A DNA stretch of 64,000 nucleotides. Origin: Gymnogyps californianus. Its lineage: Eukaryota > Chordata > Aves > Accipitriformes > Cathartidae. Position 1 is the first letter of the stretch. Every line of letters starts with the position of its first letter. Positions 12,433-25,600 of the stretch are shown here, one piece after another. A program made the translations under genes and the position numbers. The stretch covers positions 32,405,502-32,469,501 of the forward strand of contig NC_059477.1 in NCBI RefSeq assembly GCF_018139145.2, given 5' to 3'. The notes below the pieces were generated by a model. The model searched no databases. It worked only from the letters and a program-made list of their open reading frames with translations, and was not told the origin of the DNA.

Positions 12433-12525
12433 CTGTCATCATCTCCACTTTATAAATGTGAGGAACTGAGGCAGAAAACAGTTTGCCAAAAGCTATTGAT
12501 GTAGTCGGGGCAAGAGTCCTCACTA
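12433..12525 (-). repeat. MIR-like fragment, opposite orientation
   Basis: The text CATCATCTCCACTTTATAAA, then GAGGAACTGAGGCAGAAAAC, AGTTTGCCAAAAGC and GGGGCAAGAGTCC follows the reverse complement of the MIR core ('ccccattttacagatgaggaaactgaggca..cttgccca'). With the preceding fragment it makes an inverted pair separated by under 30 bp. Confidence 0.55.
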
Positions 12526-14297
12526 GACCTCTGGAGCTGGCAGCTGCCTGGCCAGCCTGCAGGCTTCATGCTGCTCATCACCCTCCTGCCCCTGCCTTTC
12601 AGTACCGCAGCACTGGTTAAATGCAGAGGACTTTGGTGTGTGGAACAGATTTAGGCTCATTCCTTTTACTGTTCCTGCTGAGTGAATTGGAAAAGTAATA
12701 AACAAAATGGTTTTTATCTAGGAAAAAGGTTTTAGAGCCCTCCATTTTTAACAAGCATACGTTAATAGTACAAAGTATATGGGACAGCGTTGTCCTAATT
12801 AGTTTTCTGTCGAAATGAACAGCCCTTGAGTTCAATAGGAACAGATTTAGGCCAACACAGTGTCTTTGAAAAATTCACAGGACTTTTTGCCCTGTGGTTT
12901 TGAATATGACCTGAAGCTTCAACATCATGCAACCTCCTCTGAGCAGCGCTTTACTCTTCATTTAAAATGTTCTCCCTCTTTTTAAAAGCCAACTTCTTAG
13001 TGTAATTTGAATCCATCTTATTTTAGGGTATATATTTAGTATCCAGCTGATTTTTTCCCTGTAAAGTTCTTGATAGCAAGTCCATTAAGAAATCTCAGTG
13101 TTGCCAAACCAGTTTAAGACATTTGGAACTTCAATTACCTGCTGAACTCTTAAAAAGTAATTTGGTAATGAAAGCAGTGAATGCATTCTGCAGTGTTTAA
13201 GGATTGCTTACAGAGATAAAATGGTTTTGGCTGGATGTCAGATAAATACTTTTATGCTGAAGCATATGTGCAACCAGTTTTTCTCCTTTTTTTGAATGAA
13301 TCTGAACAGTCTAATGCTTTAGAATATCCCCAAACAAATTCTGGATTACTAGATCCTGTGTTCTTAAATGAAGACAATCATTTAGTATTTTGCACCTAAG
13401 GAACATCTTTCATCTCTGGATCTTGATGTATTTTACAAAGCCAAATATGTTCAGTCTAAGCAAACTTCTGTAAAACAAGAAAATATAATTTCCCATTTTA
13501 CAGCTATGTTAGCCAGCAGGAGGACATGATCTGGCTCTCACGTCAGGCTGGTAGCAGAGATTGGTGGAAGATGATATGGGATGGCATGCCTAGGTAAGAA
13601 ACTTGGGGAACAGATTCTTGGAGTCTCACTATATTTGACACTGACTCAAATGTGATCCTGGATACGGGTCTGATGCCTCTTGCAGGTGAACAAAAGAAGG
13701 GTGCAAAACTGTTTCCCTCGCACTCTGAGTTGCAGATTATATTGGCATGGGTCCCTTGGCGAGCTCTGTCCATGCCTGGGAAGCCAAGCAAGGGCTCTGG
13801 TGCATGAGACAGTGGCCAGCATAGGGGGAGAGAAAGAGCTGAACGGCCTTGCTATCATACAGGTAGCAGATGGCGTTTTGCTTATGGGAGAGAAGCTTCT
13901 CAGCTCTTCCAGTGTGCTTCCATTTTAAAATTCATCTTTCTGGAGTTGGGTTGGCTGAAACAAATACACACTTAGCTCTGGTTCGAGAGGTGATTGAAGC
14001 CATGCCCTGTACTGTGAGAGGCTTATCTGTGTGTGTGTCTATGTAGTATTAACAAGCCAATCCTAGTTACCCTAAAATGAAGAATTTAGTTGAAAAATGA
14101 AGACCATTAGTACCGGCATTTTTTTTTTTATTGTGATAATGGAATCTGAAGCTGAGTGGTGTTTCCCATGTATCATACCCTAACTTTTTACACTCCATAG
14201 TTCATCTGTGACACTGAATGCAACCTCATATGCCATTTTTTTCCTGAGCAGTATCTGCAGCTGTGGCCAGATGTGCTGCTTGGCTTGCAGCTGAGCT

Positions 14298-14318
14298 GGG
14301 TTCAAAGGCTTTGAACCC
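14298..14318. repeat. Short perfect inverted repeat
   Basis: GGGTTCAAAG, one G, then CTTTGAACCC: arms of 10 bp around a single base. It lies 80 bp left of the larger foldback, and a variant of the arm (GGGCTCAAAG) follows it within 10 bp, so it may be part of the same decayed element. Confidence 0.8.
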
Positions 14319-14398
14319 GAACCGGGCTCAAAGTGGCTGGGCACTGTCCCCGCTGCTGCGGGGTCGGTATCTGCAGGTGTAGCTGCATGTGCGGTCCT

Positions 14399-14500
14399 TC
14401 TCTAACCCAAATCAGTCAAAATGATCTGGGTTAAAGAAAACTCTCCGTGCTTTTAAATAGTAAGCTAACCTGGATCATTTTGACACAACCGGGTTAGGGA
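14399..14500. repeat. Imperfect foldback element
   Basis: The arms 14399-14433 and 14466-14500 are inverted copies, 27 of 35 positions matching, around a 32-bp loop. The best block, GTCAAAATGATC, is perfect over 12 bp in both arms, and both outer ends carry CTAACCC or its complement. This structure fits a decayed non-autonomous DNA transposon. No clear target duplication was found, so the true ends are unknown. Confidence 0.6.
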
Positions 14501-15134
14501 GCGACTGTGTACAGATATAGCGACAGATTGGAGGGGGCGGTAACCCAGCTCTGCTGCAGCCGAGCCATGAGTTGGACCACAGGCTGAGTAACGCTAATTG
14601 TGGGTGAGTTCAGTAAGCTGCCCTGGCTTTTGTCCTATACAATAGCCTTGTCTTATAGGAAATAATGAAATAGTCTAAGGGCTAGAAATGCAGCTGATGT
14701 TTCCCAGGTTTGGCTTCTGATTATCAGTTTGCAGTCTGATGCCATCTATAGTAGATATACGTTCCTGCCCAAGGGCTTGATAGTAGCTGTTTTTTCCCCT
14801 ACAGGCAATTTAGAGCAACTTCAAGGTTCTTCTAAACTGCACTTGCTTTCACAGGCTGTAAACTGTTGCTACCCAGGCAATATTTTCTGGATAACAGCAG
14901 TGATTTTCAGATGTTTATGCACATGACTGACACACATGTGGTCTTGACATGAAAGATGCTCTGTGGGTTTTCACAGCCTTCTAAACATGCTGATAAGGGG
15001 CAGATACAGCAAGGCTTTCTGCAAAAACAGAATGGAAACATTCGGGATTTTAGTTCACAGAGGGTAGTATAAAAATCCCTGTAACGCTATCTTGGGCAAG
15101 TTTGTAAGAGTGTGTGTTTGACACTGGACTTGAC

Positions 15135-15220
15135 AGTGATCTCATTGATTTCTGCTGTGCTGAGACTCAATTACTCTGGTTTAACATCAGTGCGCATAAG
15201 AGCAGAGTTAGGCCCGCTGA
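15135..15220 (+). repeat. Ancient repeat fragment, 'actctggtttaca' type
   Basis: The text GAGACTCAATTACTCTGGTT, TAACATCAGTGCGCATAAGA and GCAGAGTTAGGCCC follows an old sauropsid repeat with 'agttactctggatttacatcagtgtaactgagagcagaatttggcc'. About 85 bp remain. The assignment is from memory. Confidence 0.4.
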
Positions 15221-18200
15221 AAGGATGGATACTTTTTCTTTCCCCTTGGGCAACCTGTTGGCAGTGGTTATGCAGGTCACATCCACACGCTGTGACCTGT
15301 CTGCACAACAAGCCACCACTCTGTGTCACTTGCCAGCACATATTTCCAAGATAACCTCAGCTATAAAAGAGCATCTTCTCACCCCATCTCCCCTCCCCAG
15401 GAGATACGATCCCCTTGTTCCCATAGCACACACACTGGGTGCTGTGATCCAGCTCCTCACCAGGGCAACATGTTCTTGCCAACATGGGACCTCTTTCAGT
15501 TTCTGCTGGAGGCAACAGTAGAGGAATCCTATTTTGGTTCATAGGCTCATTCAGGAGAACTGAACATCCATATAAATAGATGGAGGAAGCCCCGCTACAG
15601 TGAGGTGTATGGTGCATGGTGGTGAGGACGGATGCCCAGGCCATTGGACGGGGTGCCCCCTGAATGCTGGGGGCATTCTCATTGCCTTCAGTAGTCCCAT
15701 CTAGTGCATGTTGCAGGTGTGTTGATGAGGGTGTGTGACAGCTTCATGTCTTCTAGCCCTGAAGCTGATGACAACCAAAGAGAAATGACTTTCCCTTGTC
15801 GGTGTTTATTTCCAAATGCATTCAGAGCGTGACTCGGTGCTTCCTCTGGCTGGCTGAGGCGAAGGCTTGACCTCTCCTTCTTTCAGCTCTCTTGACATTT
15901 ACTTGTGAAGAACAGACCTAGATGTTGCAGTATGTTTTTCTGGGTCATCGAATGCATTATATGCTTGTCCTTCACAGAAGAAATACAATATCTTTCATCT
16001 CAGCCCATCAGCTTGTTTTTGTTGGTTTTAATTTTGTTGTAGTCATTTAAACCCCGTCATTTTGTCAATTGGCATTATTCATATGGGGAGAAATAAATTG
16101 ATTCGTACTTGAAGCACACTCCCTCATGCACACACTCACACAGGGCTGTAGCATGAGGCAACAGCCATGAGTCCAACCCAAAGGGCTGACTGCTGCTGTG
16201 CCATCTGTGGGGTCGTTTACACCTGTGGGGACAGGATGCAAAATCCCACAGCAGTGCTCAGGCATGAGTGGGGATGAGCAGTCCCAGAGCAGAGTGTGGC
16301 CTCAGCTGGTTGCATTTGGCAAATCTACAATTTCTACTGTGTTATGAGCATGTACCCCCAGTCCAGGTCCTCCTGCTTGCTGTTATATGCAGAGACAAGT
16401 CTATATGCAGCCTACAGGCTGTCTTCAGCAATTTGGAAACCTTTGTGCGTGAATGGTTTATCTGCATTTCTGGAAATGAGCTTGAATGACACAAAAACAC
16501 AGGAGAAGCTGCATCCCAGATGTTTTTGCTATGATTTCGTTGTGTTTTCTGGAAATACTTGGCATTTGTAGTGCTGTCTGGTCTCCTTCAAATCATATAC
16601 CTGCCCGGAGGCCAGGACTCTGAGCTTATGACTTGAGCTGAAATTGGCTACCTTCAACCTTAAACACTACTTTTCTGCAACAACTGTCTTTTATTTGTAG
16701 AATTTCAGTCCAATTTTCATGGTATTCAGGCTGTTTCACTTACCATTTCTCATGCTTTTTCCACGCTATCTCTGCATCCCAGTAGTGCAATGGTCTCCAC
16801 ATCATCTTGTCCTAAAAAATTTTGGTGGTAACAATAAAAATGTCCATGTTTATTGATGGTTTCAGGAGAAACCTCTTCAGCTTTTGGTTGAAAAAAAGAA
16901 AAATAGATAATTTGACATGTTTGGACAAAAACACTAATAACTGCAAAACTTTGTTTGAAAACTTCTCAGAAAATTAGAATAGAAATTGTTAGTTCATGAA
17001 TGGTTTACGTTTTCCAACAAAAATATTAAGTTTTTTTTGGAGAACAAGGGGTACTTTCCTTTGATTATTTTGCTGAGTCAAAGCCATATTTCATAGTGAG
17101 GAGAAAGTTTTGCTGGAAACTCCTTGTTCAGCCCTACTCCTCCAACTAGTTGGTTAAGCATCTCCTAAAAGCCCATTCTGCTTGCATCACCGTTAAATTA
17201 CCATGCTTTAATATTTACGTTCAAAATGAGGCTGATAATATATTAAAAAACAAGCAAGCAAGCCTGCGACCTGCACGTGCCAGAGTTAATGGAGCTGTCG
17301 GCTCTGTTCGTGCCATAGTGATTGATGGGTGCTCTGATGGAGTTGCCTCTTCCCTCTCTCTCTGTCTTGTCTGCATGTTAATGCCTCCACTCGTTGAATA
17401 ATGATGCACTTTAATACAGATTTATCTTATTTTTGTTTCTGAGCACTGGCAGGGCTGGGGTTATGTCTGTGTTTCTCTGAAACACCCGGCATGCTTCTGG
17501 TCAGTTGGAATAATTCAGCAGGAAGAATTTTACCTGGAGATAAGTACGCCCCTGCCTTATGGGAGCACCAACCAGTGAAACCAGTTGCCATGTTGTATTT
17601 CAGTGAATCTGCAGATTTGGTACTAGGGGTAGATGGGCTCCATATCTTGGAGCATATAGGATTGCATGGATGTGCGTGGGCATGCCTGGTATTTTGGCGT
17701 GGTTTCAGTGTGTCAGAGACATGGATTAGAGGGTATGAGGAGCACACAGCAGGCTGTTGGTGGGCTTCTTGCAGGAGTTTCCCCAGGCGGCTTGCGGGGG
17801 AGCCCCTGCGTAGAGAGCAAACAGGCACATCTACACCCATGTTGTACTCGTGTCTGCTCCTGAGCCAACTTGTGAGGACCGGTGTGGGCACAACCAGTGG
17901 AGTTGTACGTGATTCCCTTGTGGATGCGCTGGCTGAGTTATACCTTACATGATGGATGCACTTGGCTTTTGTGCTTCACGTACAGGCATCTGAAGCTCAT
18001 GTAAACCTTCAGAAGCAGAGTTTCTCTCTGGACATGATTCCTTGTGGAAAGATGTTCATAATGCCTTGAAAAGAGCCCAGAGCTTTTCCTTGTCACAAAG
18101 ATGCTCCAGATCACTATATATTCACTTCTCTGTGGGATGAGGGCAGATAGTCTCCCTGCTGCAATATGCCTCCAGTTTGTCCTACTGGATATTACTGTCT

Positions 18201-20283
18201 CTAATATAGTTATTTATGGTAGGGCCAGCTCAGCATGTTATTAAATTTACAAGCCCTTGGTTACATCATTACTAAGAATAAATATTTTAAAAGAGAAGGG
18301 CAATTTAGAGATCCTGGGTTAGGTGTAGCAATTTAAGCAGCAAAGGCAACTGATACTCTGAATAGCACGTACAAAGAATAGATATTTAACAACATGGGAA
18401 GAAGGGGGCTTCAGGGACCTATGTCACCAGGGAATATGGGATAGTTTCAAAGACTGCAGAAAGACCTTAAGATATTTGGATCAGCTACTGCCTGTATGAT
18501 TACAATGTGTGAGGAGGGTATATAAGGAAAAAAAAAAAGCAAGATTCTCACTAACAAAATGTAGTTAGTTCCCTGCATCTTTTTATACTTTTTTTTTTTT
18601 AATTTTATTTTGGGAGTCTGGTGGGTCAAAGAGGTCCTGGGGCTGCTGTCTGTGTGGGATACTTGGAAATCAGTAGATCTAAGGATAAGTAATTCTTTCA
18701 AGACGGCAATTCCCCCCTCCTTCACTTATTTACTTCAAAGATAAGTCTTGAAATAAAAGAAAATCCTCTGCTCCCATTGACAAGTATTGCGGAGTATAGC
18801 ATTAATATGGGAGGGGTGGGGGGAAGCAGCAATTTACTGCATAGCTGCGGTCAATTTTCTAGCTATTTGGAAGTCATAAAGTATCACGGTTCCAGAAGGA
18901 CAACAGAAGCTGCAGTTTGCAAACTCTGCTCCCTCCAGCTCTCCTGCAGTATTTATTCACCAAACTGTGCAAAGTGCTGTTAGCCACCAAGGCAGTTTGG
19001 GATTTATCTCCCTTGCTTGCTTTGTTTCACTAAGGGGTATGGAGCTTTCATCCCTTCATCAAGCTACTCTGGAGAGATTTAGTATTGCGAATATGCCAGT
19101 GCATGGTACAGCTGTCATATTCCTGCTGCTTGAGCAGAAATTTATGGCAAGGAAAGACAGATACATGTGGTGTTGGGTTATGAGACTGACAGATTTGCTG
19201 TCATGTCTCATAGCAGTTTAGGTGAGATAAAGCTGCTTTTTATTTATTTTATTTTGTCATGGAGTGCAAAACTTGAGCAGAAATAAGGGATGTTTAACAA
19301 GTAAATGGAGTCTAATTTTCCTATTGGGGTGAATTTGGAATTTCCCCACTGATTACAGATGACTAAAAAAAAAAATTAAAGCTCACCTAAGTGACTCAGA
19401 GGAAGGAGACAAGGCACAATGCAGTGATAAGCACAATCTCCAGCATGCTGGGGATGGCGTCCCAACCCTAACTTGGGACAACGTGAGCAGCACTTATCCG
19501 CAATGAGGTTATCGCAACTTTATTGAAATTGTTTTCACGTGTGAATTGTTGTCTTTCTTCCAGCAGCTGTCAAAATCCTGCCTTGGGTAACGTCTCAGAG
19601 CAGTCTGATCCTGCTGCAGGAGGCCACCCGAGCCCGGTCCTCCTGAGAGTTTGTTACATGCGGCTGATCACACAGAAAGATGCACTACGCTGCATTAAAA
19701 TGAAGCAATTAGGGAAAAACCTGGAAACTGGGTTTTAAGCCAAGATTTTGAATAGTTGCTACCAACTTCTTAAATTTTCTGGGGCCCGCTGGTAGTTCCT
19801 AAAAAGGTGTTTAGAAAATGGGGCTAGTCCATGCTGTAGCATCTTTTGTGGTGATTTTTGGTTAGTATTTATGTTCTGAGGCCATATATGTGACTTGGTG
19901 TCAGAAGCTCTTGCCTTAAGCAAACCAAATAGTGAAATAAAGGTCAGAGTTTCCTTCTCGTCTTCTGTACCTTAACAGTAGTCCGTATGCCCATAATCTG
20001 TCCACTGAATGTGATTTAGGGTGTCTAAGAGGAAAAGGATATTTTCCTGTATATATGAGTGAATTTTTGTCTCTGAAGTAAAATATGAAGAATTAAAAGG
20101 AAAAAAAAATCCATTTATTATGTAATTTCCTCTCCCACTTATTGTATTTCCTTTGAAAAATGTAATCCATATGACACTTGGATGTTACAGTGAATTTGTT
20201 TTAAAAATCTTACAGGTGATTCCAAATACTTATTACTTCCCTAGTGGAAAATCAGTTTCTAGAGACTTCTTGGCAAATGTCTT

Positions 20284-20300
20284 CCCCCCCCCCCCCCCCC
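20284..20300. repeat. C17 homopolymer
   Basis: Seventeen C, followed by ACCTCCCCCC. The minus strand is a long G run able to form G-quadruplexes. Such runs are error-prone in sequencing, so the exact length is doubtful. Confidence 0.85.
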
Positions 20301-22789
20301 ACCTCCCCCCATCATGGTCACACTTTCTTGTCTAATTTATTGTCCAGCTCTCTAGAAAAATAAATGAATCTAGGAAATCTGGGTTATTTGCTCTGTGCCT
20401 GGTTTGGGTATCATTCAACCTTGCTCCTGTTTGGATAGTTCCAGCTTTTTAACTTGTCTTCATGTCCTCTTTGTTTCTATGGGGTGGATTGTGTTATGCT
20501 CCTCAGTGCTTCTTCGTGTGTTTCAGTATTCACACAGCAGGGCTGGTCTGGATAGCACAGCATAAAAGCATGGGTAATTACTGGCCTTGCCCTGGGAGGA
20601 TGAACAGAAAGAATTCAGACAAATACAGGATGTTATGCTCTGGAAAAGCAGCAATCTGGAGTAGGAGAACAGTAATAGCTGTATTAGCATGGCTTGCAGA
20701 AGATGTGGAATATAAATCTTATTTATTCTAGGAATTTTAGTTTTGCATTTAAAAAAATAAATAATTTTTTTTTGACTTGTCAGACTGGCATGACCAGCGC
20801 CATAGAGAGAACATTAAACTGGTTGTGGCTTAAAGCATCGAAAAATGTGCTCCATCCTTCAGGCTGGGATGATTCCTTTGGGATTGCTTAGAAGAGCTGG
20901 CAATAGTTATAGCCCCATCTACCCTGGACACGACTTAAATGTGCGCATTGGAGTGCCTTGGCATTAGTGCACGTTCAGCATTTACCACATTGCCAGGGTG
21001 GCACGATGTATTGCTACGAGCCGTCCTTTGTAACACTTACATTTGGCAGAAATCCTACAGAATGATTTTTTTTTTTCCCTTTGTCTTACATATCTATCTG
21101 TATCCCAACAGAAAAGCTGCTCTGTGTATAGATCTTAATAGTGCTTTTCTGATACAGATACGCAGCCCTCTGAGACCACTCTATTTTGGCCCAAGATAGA
21201 TGTCCTAAAAAGGAAAAAATATAACCTTCATGATTGCTTCGAAAATCTTGACATTCACTGCCATTTTTTAGTGGATGGATTTCTTAGGTGCCTTTGCCCA
21301 TAGAGGAACCAGAAATCGAATGTCTGCAATATTTGCTTCTTTTTATTATTTGTATATTTTTGGTACTTCAGGAAGAAATTCTGGTATTGGGGAAGAAAGC
21401 CCAAGATGTTTTTTCCTGCTCACCTCTGAAGTTGTCAAGCTCTGTTGTTTAAAACCTGATATTAAAATGTGTTGAACATAATCTAGTGCCTTTGGTTGTA
21501 GATCGGCATCAATTCATATTGTGCCTTGGGTGAGGCATTTTGTTCTTAGCTTTCTGAAGGTTAATTTCTGCTTTACCTGGAGTATTCCCTCAGCTATTCA
21601 GCAGTTTATGGTTATCTATCCTTTTTCCTTCAGACCAACAGGAATTGATGACATCTGAACATCTTTAAGTAAAACATCAAACCTCATTGCTTCATTGACT
21701 AGGCTGCTGAAGTGTACGTATGCTGGCAAATTCGCTTATTGCTGTGAGCCTTTAGTAACTAATATACTATGTATCACCAATTCATTAAACAGAACCACAA
21801 ACAAGCAAACAAAAACCCCAAACCAGCCCTATTGAGTACCTAAAGTGACCCAATTGTTATAAGCACCAAATACTGCAATTTGTAAGCAACACGTAAAGGT
21901 CTCTTCTCCATCGTTGTGAAAATGAGTTTTGATACCAGAGGCTTATGGATGCTTAGGCTGAAAGATTCAGATTGCAATTCCTAATATTAGACATATAAGT
22001 ACATTCTGGACTTGTATATGAGTTGAGACTGCATTTTGGAGAAGAACAATAACACAGCTCTCTCTGGCTTCTAAAAATGAAGTCACTTGTTCAAGAATGT
22101 GAAATAGGTGTCCAATGTTAAGTAGCCAAGATGTTGGCTGTAGCTTTCAGAGTGTATGAGATGCAGAATAACTTATACTGGTGGTTAGCTGGAGCATCCC
22201 TATGCCCACCATGGGGGCAGGACTTGTGAATAGCAGCCTGTGGTGGTGTGCCGAGTGCTCATGCAGCACAAACAATGAGGTAGTTTTGTCTGTTCTGAAC
22301 AAGCCGAGAGACAGAAATACTTCTGGTCTGATTCATTAATAATGGCATGTTTGAGCGTCCACACCAAATAAGGCTGTGGTAGCAACAAAAGGTCAATTTT
22401 CTGTGACTTTTGCTATCCATGGTTGCTGTTATTGCTTAGTTTGGTGATCAGGTGCTGTGATAGAGCAGTTCACTTAATGTCTCAGACATGCAGCCTAGAG
22501 CCTAGTGCAGAGAACGTTTAAGAAGGAAAAACATGTTTTCTCTAAACAGTGCAATTAGGAGCTTAGAATGACAAATGCAGCTCTGGCAAGTATTAAACGG
22601 TGTGTCTCAGACCCTTTTCTTCCCCAGTTTGCTCTTCATGGGGTGAATTCATAACCGGCTAAAATGTCAATGTTGTAAAAGGTTAACACCCTTTACAGAA
22701 GCAAGAAGCAAGGCCTTTGTAGGTTATTAAAATGCTAGTTAGAATCTGGATTCCTGACACCTCTAGTGTAGCTGTTTTCGGTAATCCTC

Positions 22790-22845
22790 CTTCTAGTGAA
22801 GTCAATGAGAGCTTTGCCACTGCCTTCAGTAAGGTTAGATCGTTC
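22790..22845 (+). repeat. Dispersed 45-bp motif, copy A
   Basis: The text GAAGTCAATGAGAGCTTTGC and CACTGCCTTCAGTAAGG matches copies B (29560-29625) and C (33125-33180) in this window. All resemble the old amniote repeat built around 'gacttcaatgggagctttgcc'. Confidence 0.45.
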
Positions 22846-25509
22846 TGCAGCAGAAAGGAACAGGAAGAGTAGTGATTTACTGAGCCAGCCAGGTCTGCTC
22901 CAACCACCAAAAATTCCTTCCTGTAGTTGCCTGATCCTTTCTTTCATTGCTGTTCTAGCAGAGATTAAAAGCAGTAGCGTAGCAGCAATACTGGAGGCTT
23001 GCTCAAATTCACATCTGTCTGCTGATATATGAAAGCTCTGTGCGCTGGTATCTGCAAGTTTCCCCCAAATTATAAAGTGTGCACATACAGAGAGGTTTCC
23101 CTCTGTCTCTCCCCGGTGCCATCTGGGCTTTGTTTATCTGTGTGTGAAGTGGGGGATTTTATGTGGCCTCCTTGTGGGTAGCCTGGTGAAAGAAGTGGCT
23201 TTTGCATCCTGCGATGGAGGCACTAGAGATCATGATCTTGATTTTTTTTTTTTTTTCCCCCTAATTTTGTTTTATGTCCCCCCTGAGTTTCCATTGCCTG
23301 TGACCGAGGGAGCATTGCCTCCTGGAGAAGCAAGGACCTCATTTGCAGTGATGCAGTGGGTCAGGGTGTAATCTGGGATGAAACCCAAGTCTCCAGGCTC
23401 GGTGTCCCTTGTTGCTGTGCTGTCCTAGTGCATGTGGACTCAGCTAACTTGCACATGAAATAAGCTGGGTGCTGTGAGTCACAGCCTATCAGCACTGTGG
23501 CTTTCATCAGGAAAGTGAAGGCTCAATGTGTGCCCGTGGGGTTCGGCTCTGTCCAGGACCAGCACCAGCCTCAGCTGGCACTGAGCTGCCCTCCAGAGCT
23601 GGATCTTCCCAATCTTGAGGATGCGGTATGAACAGTTAGGGGGCTGTAGGGAAGGCAGCTGAAATGTTTGAGCTTTTATTTGGTGTTTTGTGCTCTGGTG
23701 AGCCTAGATCTACTCAGTCTTCCCTCCAGTTCCATCCATTGCAGTTTATTCACAGTTGTTCCCCTACAAAATAGCCTATGACAGTTTGCATGAGCTAAAG
23801 AATTGCTCCTGTCTGTAAGTTAGTCTTTGTACAAAGTCGCACAGTGCTTTTTAAACCAATTGACGGCCAAAAAATAGAACGAAATGTTACAAGAGGCCGT
23901 TCCCTGTGCGTGAAACGAGGAGCTGCCCATCTGTCCCTTTCATCGTATCTGCAGTGTTGCCCATCCTCCTGAGTGCCAGGGCTGAAAAACTGTGTTCTTG
24001 CTTTGCGGTGGTTTCTCTCTCTGCTGCTCTGTGTTGGACTGGGAGGCTGCAGTAGGAAAGTCAGAATTTAAACTTTAAATCACATTCCTACAAGGTGATG
24101 ATATGGAAATATGGAAAGTGAACTAATTGTATTTATTTGGTAGTTGTTATTTGTTGACTATGACCTTTCTATGTTTTGTTATTTTTGTTTTGTTTTTTAA
24201 GCAATAAAATCCAATTCCAGGTTTTCCAAATTCTTGAATCTCCATTCACACTTTCTATGAAGCAGAGTATGACCCAAACTGGACTGCAAAGACTATTCTT
24301 GCACAAGCGGCAAGGAAACCACATGTGGTCACAAACCTGATCTTGAGATCATCTGAGATCTCACTTTACCCCACACCATCCTGAGCTGTCAGATTTACCT
24401 TAAAGCTGATAAAAGAAATTTATTTCGCTGGATTTCCTGCTTTGAAAGGAGCTGTATATTTTGCTGACATGGTTTGATTTTGCTGAAATTGTGACAGAAG
24501 CTGGACCTTTCCCAGGGTCCCCGGTGCAGAGCCAGCCAGCTGTGTGAGCTGCTGTGGGGCTGGCGATGCCCTCTTGGGAGGGTATGTGGTGCCAGGGCAG
24601 CCGGGCATGCAAACCGCCGTGGGACTGAGGATTGTGGTATCACAGGATCTGTGGCTCAGGAGCAGGCTGCCAAGCCACTAGGGCCCCATTTTTCTTTTGG
24701 AAGAAAACCAAGTTTTTAAATACTAAAATCCTGCATTAGGCAACAGCCTTTCTCTTCCCAGCTCTAGTTATTCATGACCCAGAAGGAAGAGTGCCATCCC
24801 AAATCCCCTTCTCTCAACAGTTAACTGTTCCTTGGATGTTTCCCATTTAAGTATTTGTTTAATGGGCTCCTTAAATCCCAACAGAAGGAGATACAGCCCA
24901 GACAGTGTGAGAGAAGTCCATTTAGTCTGAAACAAACTGTATGAAAGCTTCCTAGGTTATTCTACAAAAAAGTTCTGCAAAAGCTACCATGACTGCTTTT
25001 TAATTGTTAGGATCTGCTATGGTTGTAAAACTGTTGCTATCTCCCGTTTAGGAAGCTGAGTGAAATATGTCATATAAACATGCACTTTATGTGTGCAGGC
25101 TTATCCAGCACAACTGAAGGATGAAGGCTTTGGGCTGGCATCATCTCCCATTACAGAGCTGTTTAATACCAGTCCAACAGGAGACATAACCGCAATCAGC
25201 AGTAGGTAGCAATACAGCAACACTCATTAAAACAGGGTGAAAATTATATATTGATTGGAAGTTTTGTCATATCCAAGAATGTGACAGATGGTTGATTTAT
25301 AGGCAGGGAAAGGTTATTTGTTCTCATTTATTTATTTATTTCAGCCATTAAAACACACTCAGTTGCAAGACCTGGAGAATATGTGCGGTAATTAATAAGC
25401 TGACAAAGAGAAGAGGTGATGTTGTGTATGTCCCGTTAGCTCCCGTCACCGGTACTGAAACACTGCTGAGCCATGGTGAGTTAATTCATGGAACAGCTGT
25501 GAGACGTGG

Positions 25510-25600
25510 GGGATTATTAGCATCTCTGGTTTACAGATGGCACCGAAGCATGGAGAGGTGGATGAAACGCTAGGATTTGACAGTGGTGGAGGAACAGAAA
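25510..25600 (-). repeat. MIR-like fragment
   Basis: The text GATTATTAGCATCTCTGGTT, TACAGATGGCACCGAAGCAT and GGAGAGGTGGATGAAA follows the reverse complement of the MIR core ('attattatccccattttacagatgg..gaggcacagagaggt'). It is highly diverged. Confidence 0.45.

Larger units (their letters stand above)
12526..20283. other. Unique non-coding DNA with foldback region
   Basis: No gene recognised. It contains the foldback at 14298-14500 and an old fragment at 15135-15220. Two overlapping frames on opposite strands (154 codons minus at 17427-17891 and 153 codons plus at 17491-17952) are mirror shadows in a patch poor in stop codons and resemble no protein family. A CCAAT-like ATTGG and a GC box lie at 14527-14540, close to the foldback. 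Confidence 0.6.

Noticed and set aside
14527..14540. Promoter with inverted CCAAT and GC box
   Set aside because: The two short motifs stand alone, with no TATA, CpG island or downstream exon; kept only as context for the foldback.
17427..17952. Opposed 154- and 153-codon frames
   Set aside because: They mirror each other on the two strands in a patch poor in stop codons; neither translation has any family feature.
25345..25387. Possible 43-bp exon with AG and GT borders
   Set aside because: The upstream tract is an ATTT repeat rather than a good pyrimidine tract, and the donor GTAATT is weak.
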